A stretch of DNA of 64,000 bases from Flavivirga aquimarina (GTDB lineage Bacteria; Bacteroidota; Bacteroidia; Flavobacteriales; Flavobacteriaceae), in contig NZ_JAUOEK010000041.1 in NCBI RefSeq assembly GCF_030540835.1, forward strand, positions 1-64,000, given 5' to 3'. Positions 9,436-19,040 of this stretch are shown piece by piece (positions within the stretch are counted from its first letter, which is position 1; every line of letters starts with the position of its first letter). The notes under the pieces are model-generated. The model did no database searches. It was not told the origin of the DNA and saw nothing but the letters and a program-made list of their open reading frames with translations. The translations under genes and the position numbers were made by a program.

Positions 9436-9571
9436 AGTAATATTTCCTTTCTTTTTAAATATAAGAACTTATCTTAAAACTAGTCTAAATTAAGCTTTAT
9501 TCCTTACAGTTTAGCTAACTAAGCAACCTATGAAAGTAATTCTAAAATATACGACAAATGAAAGCGTTAAC

Positions 9572-9600
9572 TTGACATTAATTAAAGTTTAGTATTTTTA
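9572..9600 (+). promoter_or_regulatory. Probable promoter of the HD-PycTM gene
   Basis: TTG (9572-9574), 18 bases, then TATTTTTA (9593-9600), one base from the Bacteroidota -7 consensus TAnnTTTG, placed 20 bases before the ATG at 9621. Confidence 0.5.
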
Positions 9601-9620
9601 CTAAAAATCATTTCTTTTCT

Positions 9621-10832
9621 ATGGAAAATCTCATTATTGAAGCAGAAAAATATGTTATTCAATACTTAAATGAAAATCTTGATAACAAATTTGTCTATCA
9701 TAATTTATCGCATACTCAAGATGTGGTTAAGAAAGCCAATGAACTAGCTAAACTTATTGACTTAAATGAAACAGACAAATCACACTTAATACTAAGCGCT
9801 TGGTTTCATGATACTGGTTACACTAAAGACATAGAAAACCATGAAGCAGAAAGTGTGAAAATTGCAAGTAATTTTTTAAAGGAGCATAACGTACCTGAAA
9901 ATGATATAAAAAACGTATCTGATCTAATTTTAGCTACCAAAATGGACTATGAGCCAAAAAATTATCTTGAAAAAATAATTAAAGATGCTGATTGTGCTCA
10001 TATTGGAAGTAAAAATTTCGACAGTGTTACCGAACTGCTTAGAAAAGAATGGGAAATTACATGCGATAAAACGTTAAGTGAAGAAGAGTGGTTAAGTATG
10101 AATATTGATTTTTTATCTAAAAACCATAGATTTTATACGAATGAAGCTTCTGCTAAATGGGATAAAACAAAGAGTAAAAACCTCTCACAATTATTAAAAA
10201 CACATAATAAATTACATAAAGAAAGCACCAAACTTAAATATAAAAAGGAAGAATTAAGCTTAAAGAAAAATAAAGTAGAATTACCAGAACGTGGTATTGA
10301 GACGATGTTTAGGGTCACTCTTAAAAACCACATCACTTTAAGCAATATTGCAGACACTAAAGCTAATATTTTATTATCGGTTAATGCTATAATAGTATCC
10401 TTAGTCCTTTCTAATTTAGTTTCAAAACTAGATAATGCATCAAATCACTATTTAATTGTTCCTACAATTATTTTTGTATTATTTACGGTGATATCTATTG
10501 TATTATCAATATTAGCGACACGCCCAAATGTTACTAGCGGTAAGTTTACAAAAGAAGATGTTGCGAATAAAAAAGTAAACCTCTTATTTTTTGGTAATTT
10601 TCATAAAATGAGCCTTAACGATTTTGAATGGGCTATGGGTGAAATGATGCAGGATAAAGAATATCTTTATTCTTCTATGAAAAAAGATTTGTATTTTCTG
10701 GGGTTGGTTTTAGACAAAAAATATAAAATACTCCGACTTACTTATAGCGTCTTTATGTTAGGTATTATAGTGAGTGTTATTGCTTTTGCTATTGCATTTC
10801 AGTTTTTTTCCGGAGTCACTACTCTTGTATAA
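9621..10832 (+). CDS. HD phosphohydrolase fused to a PycTM (DUF5706) membrane domain, Pycsar-effector-like
   Basis: 403 residues. Residues 1-185 form an HD domain: His27/His31 in HNLSHT, the HD pair at 63-64, His74 and the later Asp in KDADCAH. A charged linker follows. Residues 225-400 match the PycTM effector domain: the segment RGIETMFRVTLKNHITLSNI, then transmembrane segments at about 248-268, 279-305 and 376-397. PycTM proteins are membrane-disrupting effectors of the Pycsar anti-phage system, normally activated by cCMP or cUMP from a neighbouring PycC cyclase. No cyclase is present here. The HD domain could degrade a nucleotide signal. Single-gene versions are common in flavobacteria, so a housekeeping role is also possible. 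Confidence 0.85.
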   Translation: MENLIIEAEKYVIQYLNENLDNKFVYHNLSHTQDVVKKANELAKLIDLNETDKSHLILSAWFHDTGYTKDIENHEAESVKIASNFLKEHNVPENDIKNVSDLILATKMDYEPKNYLEKIIKDADCAHIGSKNFDSVTELLRKEWEITCDKTLSEEEWLSMNIDFLSKNHRFYTNEASAKWDKTKSKNLSQLLKTHNKLHKESTKLKYKKEELSLKKNKVELPERGIETMFRVTLKNHITLSNIADTKANILLSVNAIIVSLVLSNLVSKLDNASNHYLIVPTIIFVLFTVISIVLSILATRPNVTSGKFTKEDVANKKVNLLFFGNFHKMSLNDFEWAMGEMMQDKEYLYSSMKKDLYFLGLVLDKKYKILRLTYSVFMLGIIVSVIAFAIAFQFFSGVTTLV

Positions 10833-10916
10833 TAAAATTTTGAAAAACCATTGATTGAAAATAAAGTTTTCGAAAATCTAAACTATTCAAAAAAGCATTT
10901 ATAGCTAGATGAGTAG

Positions 10917-11039
10917 GAGATTGCAGATTTATTGAATATTTCTCTAAATCCAGAAAATAACAAAATGAAAAACGCTAAGTTTTCTAGGGAGCATATTGCA
11001 AGACTACTTGATAATTGTAAATTTAAAATCGAAAACTAA
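10917..11039 (+). pseudogene. Possible 3' fragment of a lost gene
   Basis: After a TAG at 10914, a frame of 40 codons (EIADLLNISLN start, CKFKIEN end) runs into the end of the convergent GAF gene. The composition looks coding, but there is no start with a promoter and I cannot name the family. The only in-frame ATG gives 24 residues. Confidence 0.15.
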
Positions 11040-13408
11040 GCTTTAATTTCTTTCATTAAATCATCGTAAGTATAAAAAGCTTTGTCTTCCTCACTTTTAT
11101 GATATAGTACACTTACTCTAATCGCTTTTAAGCCTGTAACTGCCTGTAAATCCTGAAGCTCTACTATTTCAATATCGGTATCTAAATAGTGTTTAGATTG
11201 TAAAAATTTAATATATCTTAAATATTCTTTTTCGTCTTGTTTTTGAGAATATACAATACTTATTTTTCCTTTTTGGGTAACACGCTCTGTTGTTCCTTTT
11301 ATATAAGCTTTATCTACACGCTTTTTAACAATCTCATATCTGGCATTATAAGTCCCATCTACATCAAATTGTTTTTCATCCATTCTAAAACTTATAGATA
11401 AGGGTTGATTAAATACTAAAATCATTGAAGCTACATTTAAAGCCACCGGAAATTTAGATTGCATTTGATAATACGCGTTTTCCATTTCGCACATCACTTG
11501 CAACTGCCAGAGTCTTAAATTATAAAGATAAATAGGATTAAAACTATTTTCTTTAGTAATAGATTCTCCAACATACATGTTATGCTCTACACCATCGGTT
11601 TTAAAGCGTTCAAAATAATGTGGATACATGGCCTGTGCTTCTTCCTGTTTTTTATCTAATAGCGACGCCATTTCTTTATTAATGGTAGCTATGGTATCAT
11701 CATATGCTTTTCTATGGTTATATAATACATTGATTTTATCATCTATACTATCAAAATAAGAACTAACATCTTTTTTAAATGCATCAATTGTATTAAGGTG
11801 TTTTAAAACGGGTTCTATATCTTGTTTTAAAAAGTCAGAAATTTGTTGTTCACTATCTACTTGAAAATACTTCTCTAAACCATTTAAATAATCATCAATT
11901 TGATAAATAAACTGTTCGTAAATTGGTAAAGCCTGACTCTCTAAGGTCTTTTTAAAAATATTTTTAACAGCCTTAAGTTGCAAACTTAAATCTTGTCTTG
12001 TTGCTTTATTTCTAGCTTCAGATGAGCCTTTAATATCTATTTGTCCATAAAGCGGATAAATATTTTCAAAAGCAATCTTTTTAAAAGTTGCTTCTTCTCC
12101 ATTCATCTCTGCTTTAATAAAATTTTTCGCTTCTTTTGCAAATCGCCAATGTACACTTGGGTGTATTGATGTACATTCTTTTTGAATAATAGCTTCTATT
12201 AAATTTTCTTCTTCGCTCTTAGAGCGCTCTACAGCCGATACTATATATGGCATAATATCTACCAACTTGTTGGCATTAATACTATTAAGCACTTGTGGTT
12301 TAAGCGATACTATTTCTAGAATCCCCATAAGTCCATTATCATTAGCAATAGGCGCTAAAATAGCACTCTTTATACCTTGTTTATGTAGCGCTTTAATATG
12401 TGGTGAACATCCTTTTGAAATCTCTAATGCTTTATCGACATCCGATACCGAGAAGTATTTCTTTTCTTTTAGTAGCCTATCGTAAGACCATCCACATAAT
12501 GCATCTGTGCAACTTTCACTTTCAACATTTCCGATAAGAAAACTATTCATTCCAACACCATAAACACGTTCGAACGTTTGTTCTTCATCATTGTAGATTG
12601 AAAATCCTACCTTAATATCTTTTATACCCAGAAGTGATCTGAAAATTTCATAAAACCCTTCCATGAAACCTTCATCTTTTCGTTTATCATCTCCTATTAG
12701 GCTAGATTTTATATTTGATATAGATTGATCATCAGTAACATCAAAAATGTTGGATATTACGAACCCCTTAAAATCATAACTGTTAGGCGGGAATTTCTCT
12801 TTCCAAAGATCAATATTTTCAAAATTGTCTAACAATTCATCGTAATCTTCCTGAGTAATTTTTTTAGCGGTCTTAGTTGGAACTATTTCACAAAAATCGG
12901 CATTATATAATATTTTATAATAATGAAGTATGCCATTAACATCCGGTATTTCGTAATAAAATGGTCGTTTAAAATTTAAATTATAACCATAACAAAAATT
13001 TAAAATAATAGTACATGCTATAATGTACGTATCATCTTCCGGCATATTTTTCATTTGAAGCTCAAAATCGTTACCGGCATTTTTAATAATACTCTTAAAT
13101 CGTTCTGAAGAATTAAAAATTAAATTATGGAAAGGAACTGATGCTGTTTTAATCTCATTTTTTGTTAAAAGCGGACTAAACGAATCTTGAAGTATTGTTC
13201 GTATTTCTTTTTTCCTTTTTTCTATTATTGAAACATCACTAAAACCGGCTCGTAATTCTGGGAAATCGGACGCCGTTTTTAATATACGGTTTGCCTTAGC
13301 TGCAATAAATTCGTCGTCACTTTTAGCTAAAGTTTCGTATTGCTGTAACAGCATATTAAAACTCACTTTTAAATTTAAAGGAGACTCTATATTATCGTTA
13401 ATGTTCAT
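11036..13408 (-). CDS. GAF domain protein, large, unknown function
   Basis: A cytoplasmic protein of about 790 residues. A GAF-like domain covers roughly residues 250-410 (VGFSIYN, SCTDALCGWSYDRLL, then AILAPIANDNGLMGILEIV). The N-terminal 240 and C-terminal 380 residues are mainly helical, with a coiled-coil-like stretch around 500-640, and match nothing I can name. No kinase, cyclase or helix-turn-helix output is visible. The start at 13408 (MNINDN) fits better than the ATG at 13432, but both are possible. The gene stands alone, convergent with the HD-PycTM gene. Confidence 0.75.
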   Translation of the reverse strand: MNINDNIESPLNLKVSFNMLLQQYETLAKSDDEFIAAKANRILKTASDFPELRAGFSDVSIIEKRKKEIRTILQDSFSPLLTKNEIKTASVPFHNLIFNSSERFKSIIKNAGNDFELQMKNMPEDDTYIIACTIILNFCYGYNLNFKRPFYYEIPDVNGILHYYKILYNADFCEIVPTKTAKKITQEDYDELLDNFENIDLWKEKFPPNSYDFKGFVISNIFDVTDDQSISNIKSSLIGDDKRKDEGFMEGFYEIFRSLLGIKDIKVGFSIYNDEEQTFERVYGVGMNSFLIGNVESESCTDALCGWSYDRLLKEKKYFSVSDVDKALEISKGCSPHIKALHKQGIKSAILAPIANDNGLMGILEIVSLKPQVLNSINANKLVDIMPYIVSAVERSKSEEENLIEAIIQKECTSIHPSVHWRFAKEAKNFIKAEMNGEEATFKKIAFENIYPLYGQIDIKGSSEARNKATRQDLSLQLKAVKNIFKKTLESQALPIYEQFIYQIDDYLNGLEKYFQVDSEQQISDFLKQDIEPVLKHLNTIDAFKKDVSSYFDSIDDKINVLYNHRKAYDDTIATINKEMASLLDKKQEEAQAMYPHYFERFKTDGVEHNMYVGESITKENSFNPIYLYNLRLWQLQVMCEMENAYYQMQSKFPVALNVASMILVFNQPLSISFRMDEKQFDVDGTYNARYEIVKKRVDKAYIKGTTERVTQKGKISIVYSQKQDEKEYLRYIKFLQSKHYLDTDIEIVELQDLQAVTGLKAIRVSVLYHKSEEDKAFYTYDDLMKEIKA

Positions 13409-13432
13409 TTTTTGATGATTCTTGAAAAACAA

Positions 13433-13777
13433 AGTTACAAATTATTGATTTAGTCGCTATTAACTAGACTACTTAACAGTAAAATTGTTACAAAAAATTT
13501 ACCATAAATTTAATTATTTTTTTTAATAAAATAACTCGATAAATTGGCTTAAATCTAAAAGTTAAAGCTCATGTCATTTCTTTCTATTCAAATTCGTTAG
13601 AATGACCCTTTTTCAAACATTCATAAACAGGTACTAACAACAATTTAAACGAAAGCCTTTGAACAACGTTTAGGGGTTTTCTTAAGTTAAGATATTTTTA
13701 TTTTTTTAACTAAAAAATTATTGATTTAATAATTTTATATATATTTAAATACATATTAACCAATTAAAACTAGTATT
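13433..13777. other. 345-bp AT-rich intergenic region
   Basis: This lies between the starts of the divergent GAF and small membrane-protein genes. It must contain both promoters, but I see no perfect TAnnTTTG box, no RNA gene and no strong hairpin. Confidence 0.4.
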
Positions 13778-14200
13778 ATGTTTTCAAAAACAAATTTAAT
13801 TTCAACGATTATCACAGGGCTTTGGGGGTTTCTTGGTGGTTGGCTACTTTGGGGAATTATAGGTGACCCTATGCTTGCAGACCATACTGTTACTAATGGT
13901 CTTATGAAAGAATCACCAAATATGGCTATTCTGGCGATTGGCTGCTTAATTGTAGGATTTGCATTTTCAACTATGTATTCAAAATGGGCTCGAGGTACAC
14001 ATGGTACTTCTCACGGGATTCAATTTGGTATATGGGTTGGTATTTTAATAGGTCTTGGAGGTGGGCTTATTGATCACTCAACATCAAACATTTTAGATTT
14101 ATTCGGAACTATTATAAACGCCATTATTTATATTGTTCATTTTGGGATAATAGGTATTCTTGCAAGTTTAGTTTACGGAAAGTCTACTGCAAAAGGATAA
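13778..14200 (+). CDS. Small four-helix membrane protein
   Basis: 140 residues with four hydrophobic segments (about 10-28, 48-67, 82-100, 112-134), and Gly-rich helices with WGFLGGWLLWG near the start. It resembles DUF1761-like or other small inner-membrane proteins of flavobacteria; no catalytic residues are visible. It is monocistronic and followed by a strong terminator. Confidence 0.7.
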   Translation: MFSKTNLISTIITGLWGFLGGWLLWGIIGDPMLADHTVTNGLMKESPNMAILAIGCLIVGFAFSTMYSKWARGTHGTSHGIQFGIWVGILIGLGGGLIDHSTSNILDLFGTIINAIIYIVHFGIIGILASLVYGKSTAKG

Positions 14201-14224
14201 TTATAGATATACTTCAAATACAAA

Positions 14225-14270
14225 GCTGTCTAAAAAGTATTAATAATTTACTTTTTAGACAGCTTTTTTT
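14225..14270. terminator. Strong rho-independent terminator
   Basis: A perfect 15-bp stem (GCTGTCTAAAAAGTA paired with its complement at 14249-14263), a 9-base loop and a T run. It ends the membrane-protein transcript; the A-rich left arm may also serve the convergent talC-like gene. Confidence 0.9.
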
Positions 14271-14294
14271 ATATTATATAACTTATTAAGGAAC

Positions 14295-14951
14295 TTACTG
14301 ATTTCCTTTTTTATAGTCTTCTAAAAATTTAGCTAAACCAATATCTGTTAAAGGGTGCTTTAGTAATCCTTTAATTGATGATAAAGGTCCAGTCATCACA
14401 TCAGACCCTAACTTAGCACAGTCTATTACATGCATTGTATGACGTACTGAAGCTGCTAAAATTTGTGTTTCGAAACCATAGTTATCGTAAATCTGTCTTA
14501 TTTCTGCAATTAAGTTTAAACCATCTGTAGAAATATCGTCTAATCTACCAATAAATGGAGACACATAAGTAGCTCCTGCTTTTGCTGCTAGTAATGCTTG
14601 TCCTGCAGAAAAAACTAAAGTAACATTTGTTCTTATACCTTTATCTGAAAAGTATTTACACGCTTTAATACCATCGGCAATTAATGGTAACTTTACTACT
14701 ATTTGCGAGTGTAAAGCTGCTAACTTTTCTCCTTCGGCAACCATCCCTTCAAAATCAGTTGAAATAACTTCGGCACTTACATCTCCATCAACTATTTCAC
14801 AAATTTTTTGGTAATGTGCTAAAATATTGGCTTCACCTGTAATGCCTTCTTTAGCCATTAATGATGGGTTAGTTGTAACACCATCTAAAACACCTAAAGC
14901 TTGTGCTTCTGCAATATCATCAAGGTTTGCTGTATCTATAAAAAATTTCAT
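14295..14951 (-). CDS. Transaldolase / fructose-6-phosphate aldolase family (TalC/FSA)
   Basis: 218 residues, the short transaldolase type. [26 protein letters not shown], the Schiff-base Lys in [23 protein letters not shown] and the C-terminal [16 protein letters not shown] are all present. It acts in the non-oxidative pentose phosphate pathway. It lies 12 bases after transketolase, so the two pathway enzymes are co-transcribed. Whether it acts as transaldolase or F6P aldolase cannot be decided here. Confidence 0.92.
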   Translation of the reverse strand: MKFFIDTANLDDIAEAQALGVLDGVTTNPSLMAKEGITGEANILAHYQKICEIVDGDVSAEVISTDFEGMVAEGEKLAALHSQIVVKLPLIADGIKACKYFSDKGIRTNVTLVFSAGQALLAAKAGATYVSPFIGRLDDISTDGLNLIAEIRQIYDNYGFETQILAASVRHTMHVIDCAKLGSDVMTGPLSSIKGLLKHPLTDIGLAKFLEDYKKGNQ

Positions 14952-14963
14952 AATATATAGTTA

Positions 14964-17000
14964 TTATACTGTTTTTAAATATTCCAATACTTGTTTACTT
15001 ACTTTTTCTCCAGTGAACCCAAATTTATCATCTAGTACATTTGCTGGTGCTGAATAACCAAAATGCTCTAATCCAAAAACATGACCGTTTTCACCAACTA
15101 ACCCTTCTAGGTTTACTGGTAATCCTGCTGTTAAACCAAATAACGGTTTATTTTTAGGAATCACACTATTTTGATAATCCTTAGATTGTAACCTGAATAC
15201 ACCTTCTGAAATAATTGAAGCTATGTTTACTTTTAATCCTTCTTGAGATTCTAAAATTTCGGCAGCAGCAACTAGCGTAGAAACTTCTGATCCGTTAGCA
15301 ATTAAAACCACATCTGGATTTGCTACTTCTTTTACTAAATAGCCTCCTTTTTCTGCACCTAAGGCTTCACTATATCTGGAATCTCCTTGTGCAGCTAAAT
15401 CTTTAATACCTTGTCTGGATAAAATTAATCCGGAAGGGGTATTTTTATTTTCTAAAGCCATTTTCCAAGCGACTGCAGTTTCGGTAGAATCTGCAGGACG
15501 TAATGCTAAGAAACTTGGTTTACCGCTATGGTTTTTAAGTTTTTCTAATAAACGTATTTGAGCTTCTTGCTCAACAGGTTGATGTGTTGGTCCATCTTCT
15601 CCTACTCTAAAGGCATCATGTGTCCATACATATTTTACACCTAATTCTTGAATCCCACTTAAACGAATGGCAGGCTTCATATAATCTGAAAATACAAAGA
15701 ATGTTGCCACTACTGGAATAACACCTCCATGCAAAGCAATACCATTAGCAATACAAGCCATTGTTAATTCTGCAACACCTGCTTGTAAAAACGATCCGCT
15801 AAAATCTCCTTTTTGTAATGCTGATGATTTTTTTAAGAATCCATCTGTTTTATCACTATTAGATAAATCTGCAGAAGACACAATCATATTCTCAACATTT
15901 TCGGCTAAATAACCCAATACGTTTGAAGATGCTGCTCTGGTAGCTATACCTGGTTTGTGTTCGATAGATTCAAAATTTAATTCTGGTAATTCTCCAGACA
16001 AGAAGAAATCTAATTTTTCGCCTAAAGCTTCATTTGCTTGTTTCCAAGCCGCTATTTCAGCTTTTTTCTCTGCTGCTTTTGCTGTTTTATCTGCTATTAG
16101 GTTTTTGTAAAATTCGCTAACATCTCCATAAATATCAAATGGATTTTCAAGATCTGCTCCTAAGTTTAGTAACGTTTTTGCATAATCTGCTCCTGTGTTA
16201 CCTATAGGTTGTCCGTGTAATTCACAATATCCTTCAAACATACTTCCGTCTGCTGCAACACAACCTTTACCCATAATAGTTTTTCCTATTATTAAAGTTG
16301 GTTTTTCAGTTTCGTTATTGGCATCGGTTAATGCTTGTCGAATTTCGTCATGGTTATGGCCGTCAATAGTAACGACATTCCATCCCCATGCTTTATATTT
16401 CATGGCAGTATCTTCGCTCGTTACCTCATCTGTTGATGTTGATAATTGTATATCGTTAGAGTCGAAAAACATAATAAAATTACTCAAGCCTAAATGCCCA
16501 GCAATTCTACCTGCTCCTTGCGAGATTTCTTCTTGAATACCTCCGTCTGAAATAAAACCATATACTTTATGATTCATCCAATCTCCAAATCTTGCTTGCA
16601 AAAACTTTGCAGCAATTGCAGCTCCTACTCCCATAGTGTGACCTTGCCCTAATGGACCAGATGTATTTTCTATACCTCTAGCTGGATCTACTTCTGGATG
16701 CCCAGGCGTTATAGAACCCCATTGTCTAAAATTTGCTACATCCTCTTTTGCATAGTTTCCTAAAAGATAATATTGTGCATACATTAAGGTAGATAAATGA
16801 CCTGCATCCATAAAAAAACGATCTCTAAAAGGCCAAGTCATATCTGACGGGTCGTAATTAAAGAATTCTGAGTATAAGATGTGCATGAAATCTGCACCAC
16901 CCATTGGTCCTCCCGGATGCCCTGAATTCGCCTTTTCTACCATTGCTACTGCCAATGCTCTTATATTATCTGCAGCTTGCTGATCAATTTTTTTATTCAT
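14964..17000 (-). CDS. tkt: Transketolase
   Basis: 678 residues, full length in one polypeptide. It has GHPGGPMG for substrate binding, GHTMGVGAA, the thiamine diphosphate motif region SDGGIQEEIS (151-160, SDG instead of the usual GDG, as I recall for other flavobacterial enzymes), the pyrimidine domain with HDAFRVGEDGPTHQP, and a C-terminal transketolase domain. It transfers two-carbon units in the pentose phosphate pathway. It is the first gene of a two-gene operon with the TalC-type enzyme. Confidence 0.96.
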   Translation of the reverse strand: MNKKIDQQAADNIRALAVAMVEKANSGHPGGPMGGADFMHILYSEFFNYDPSDMTWPFRDRFFMDAGHLSTLMYAQYYLLGNYAKEDVANFRQWGSITPGHPEVDPARGIENTSGPLGQGHTMGVGAAIAAKFLQARFGDWMNHKVYGFISDGGIQEEISQGAGRIAGHLGLSNFIMFFDSNDIQLSTSTDEVTSEDTAMKYKAWGWNVVTIDGHNHDEIRQALTDANNETEKPTLIIGKTIMGKGCVAADGSMFEGYCELHGQPIGNTGADYAKTLLNLGADLENPFDIYGDVSEFYKNLIADKTAKAAEKKAEIAAWKQANEALGEKLDFFLSGELPELNFESIEHKPGIATRAASSNVLGYLAENVENMIVSSADLSNSDKTDGFLKKSSALQKGDFSGSFLQAGVAELTMACIANGIALHGGVIPVVATFFVFSDYMKPAIRLSGIQELGVKYVWTHDAFRVGEDGPTHQPVEQEAQIRLLEKLKNHSGKPSFLALRPADSTETAVAWKMALENKNTPSGLILSRQGIKDLAAQGDSRYSEALGAEKGGYLVKEVANPDVVLIANGSEVSTLVAAAEILESQEGLKVNIASIISEGVFRLQSKDYQNSVIPKNKPLFGLTAGLPVNLEGLVGENGHVFGLEHFGYSAPANVLDDKFGFTGEKVSKQVLEYLKTV

Positions 17001-17132
17001 CTTTAAATATTTAATTACCTCTTACTAATTTTTAGTGTTTTTGCACATAAATCTTTCTGGAATAAATCAAGTCTAATAGCGAGAATTTTACCCTAAAAAA
17101 ATGCTTTCCAATTAAGTTGAAAATATTTTTTG

Positions 17133-17140
17133 CAAATATA
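17133..17140 (-). promoter_or_regulatory. Promoter -7 box of the tkt operon
   Basis: TATATTTG on the minus strand, a perfect match to TAnnTTTG, 133 bases before the tkt ATG, leaving a long leader. The upstream -33 area runs into the perfect palindrome at 17157-17192. Confidence 0.55.
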
Positions 17141-17156
17141 TAATCTTTAACTTGTT

Positions 17157-17192
17157 AGGAGTTATTAAAATTTAAATATTTTAATAACTCCT
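17157..17192. promoter_or_regulatory. Perfect 15-bp inverted repeat upstream of tkt
   Basis: AGGAGTTATTAAAAT, six bases, and its exact complement. No gene runs into it, so it is not an obvious terminator. It sits 16 bases upstream of the tkt -7 box and could be an operator for a dimeric regulator. Confidence 0.45.
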
Positions 17193-17564
17193 GTTAAACA
17201 TTTACGTATTCACAAATGGCTTTGCTAATTATATGTATGAAAGCAACTTAATTAAGTTAACAATTAGATAATATTCTATATTGTGATGTTTTATCCTACT
17301 AAAAATTATAGTATCCTGCCTTATCTTTTTACAATTAACTTTTGCTTTTGGGATGTAACCTTCCAGTCTACATTTTTTCTAAAACGAAATGCGATAGATA
17401 CATTTATCTCAAATAAATTGTAATACAATAATCAAATCGATCAAAAACAAAACACATTTTTTTATAACTTCGGGATTTGGTTACGTATCTTTAACGGTAC
17501 ACTAAATATTAGGCACTTGTTAAAACCCTAAATTATATTGAATAAATAGTAATGAATAGAAATT
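17193..17564. other. Intergenic region before the DUF1080-ThuA pair
   Basis: 372 AT-rich bases containing the unseen promoter of the DUF1080 gene. I find no ORF, RNA or strong hairpin in it. Confidence 0.4.
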
Positions 17565-18290
17565 ATGATTCACATTAAAACTTTTAAATCTTGTGCCATT
17601 GTCTTGACACTTTTTTTTAGCACGGCTCTTTTCTCTCAAAACCATTTTGTTTCAATTTTTGATGGTAAAACATTAGAGGGTTGGAAAGTCTATGGCTTAC
17701 CATCTGATCTGGAAAAAAACTACTGGAGCGTCGAAAATGGCTCTATTACCTGTAATACAATGGGTGACAAAGATCATGCTGCTGTATGGTTATTTTATGA
17801 AGAAGAGCTAACCGATTTTGAATTAAAAATAAAATTCCAAGCCTATCGTAATAGTCCTGGAAATAGCGGATTACAAGTAAGAAGCAGGTATTACGAAGGT
17901 GGTGATATTGACGGTCCTCAATTTGACATACACCCTCCGGCTCCTTTTAGAACAGGATTGCTTTATGATGAATCTGACGGATATAACAGGTGGATATACC
18001 CAAGTATGCCAAGTCCTGCACTCAAACCCGAACAAGCCAATAATAAATCAACATTTTATTATTCAGATGATAATCCTTCATGGAACGAACTTCATATTAT
18101 TTGCAAAGGCACACACATAAAATCGATACTTAACGGCACAGTCGTTACAGATTTTGATGGAAAAGGCATATTAGATGATGACATTCATATAAAACAACAT
18201 GTTGGAATGTCTGGAAAAATAGCACTCCAAGTGCATGGAAAAAATGAATTATTAATTCGATTTAAAGATATTCAACTAAAAAAACTATAA
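17565..18290 (+). CDS. DUF1080 (3-keto-disaccharide hydrolase type) exported protein
   Basis: 241 residues with a signal peptide (about 1-24, ending LFSQN). One DUF1080 lectin-like beta-sandwich domain: FDGKTLEGWKVYG, GNSGLQVRSRY, GPQFDIH, then WNELHIICKGTHIKSILNG and GKIALQVHG. Proteins of this fold bind or hydrolyse 3-keto sugars in the periplasm. Its stop shares a base with the ATG of the ThuA gene. The pair is a usual neighbourhood in carbohydrate utilisation, although no transporter is adjacent. Confidence 0.88.
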   Translation: MIHIKTFKSCAIVLTLFFSTALFSQNHFVSIFDGKTLEGWKVYGLPSDLEKNYWSVENGSITCNTMGDKDHAAVWLFYEEELTDFELKIKFQAYRNSPGNSGLQVRSRYYEGGDIDGPQFDIHPPAPFRTGLLYDESDGYNRWIYPSMPSPALKPEQANNKSTFYYSDDNPSWNELHIICKGTHIKSILNGTVVTDFDGKGILDDDIHIKQHVGMSGKIALQVHGKNELLIRFKDIQLKKL

Positions 18291-19024
18291 TGAAAAGCTT
18301 TAAAAAAAGTTTAATCCTTTTCGGCATACTATTTACAATAGTTATGTCACTGAAAGCCCAGAATCGCTATTATGACTATAGAGACAGGAACCCAGAAGGG
18401 AAAACTCATATTTTATATGTGGCAGGTGGAAGCTGGCATGACCACTTAGGGGTTGCAGCCGTTTTACGTAGATTTTTAGAAGTTAGACATGATTACCACA
18501 TAACGTATTCTGAAGACTTTAATGTATTTACAAGATCACTAGACAGCTATGATGTTATTATAATGAATGGTATGCCCGCAAGCATGACTAATGATCAATT
18601 TACTGGTTTTTCTAAAGCCGTCGAAGAAGGAAAACCTATTTTGGGTTTACATTCAGCGACTGCTGCATTAAAAAAAGACGAAAAACACAAAGTCTTATAT
18701 AACGCCTTAATTGGTGCCGATTTTTCGAAACACCCTCCTATACATACATTTCCTGTTAAAATCATAAAACCCAGTCATCCAATAGTAGAAAATATCGGGG
18801 ACTTTACAATTTATGACGAAATGTATTTTTATCATGGACAAGTTGAAGGTAATACGGTATTAATTGAAGCTGAGCATGAAGGTGTAAAAACGCCTATTGC
18901 CTGGACTAGAACTTATGGAAAGGGTAAAGTGTTTTATACCTCATTGGGGCATAGTGTAGGTGCAGCAACCAATAAGTACTTTCAACAATTAGTGCTTAAC
19001 GCCTTAATCTGGTTGACTGAATAA
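18290..19024 (+). CDS. ThuA-like domain protein, exported
   Basis: 244 residues with a signal peptide of about 23 residues (ending LKAQN). The ThuA domain is a glutamine-amidotransferase-like fold: ILYVAGGSWHDH, VIIMNGMPASM, ILGLHSATAAL, HPPIHTFPVKI, and FYTSLGHSVGAA at the end. It is linked to trehalose or sucrose keto-sugar use in several bacteria. It overlaps the DUF1080 gene, so the two are translated together. Confidence 0.88.
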   Translation: MKSFKKSLILFGILFTIVMSLKAQNRYYDYRDRNPEGKTHILYVAGGSWHDHLGVAAVLRRFLEVRHDYHITYSEDFNVFTRSLDSYDVIIMNGMPASMTNDQFTGFSKAVEEGKPILGLHSATAALKKDEKHKVLYNALIGADFSKHPPIHTFPVKIIKPSHPIVENIGDFTIYDEMYFYHGQVEGNTVLIEAEHEGVKTPIAWTRTYGKGKVFYTSLGHSVGAATNKYFQQLVLNALIWLTE

Positions 19025-19040
19025 TACGTATTTATGTTTT

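Noticed and set aside
9621-10832. A complete Pycsar defence operon
   Set aside because: No cyclase gene is adjacent; neighbours are Msr genes and a GAF protein without cyclase motifs.
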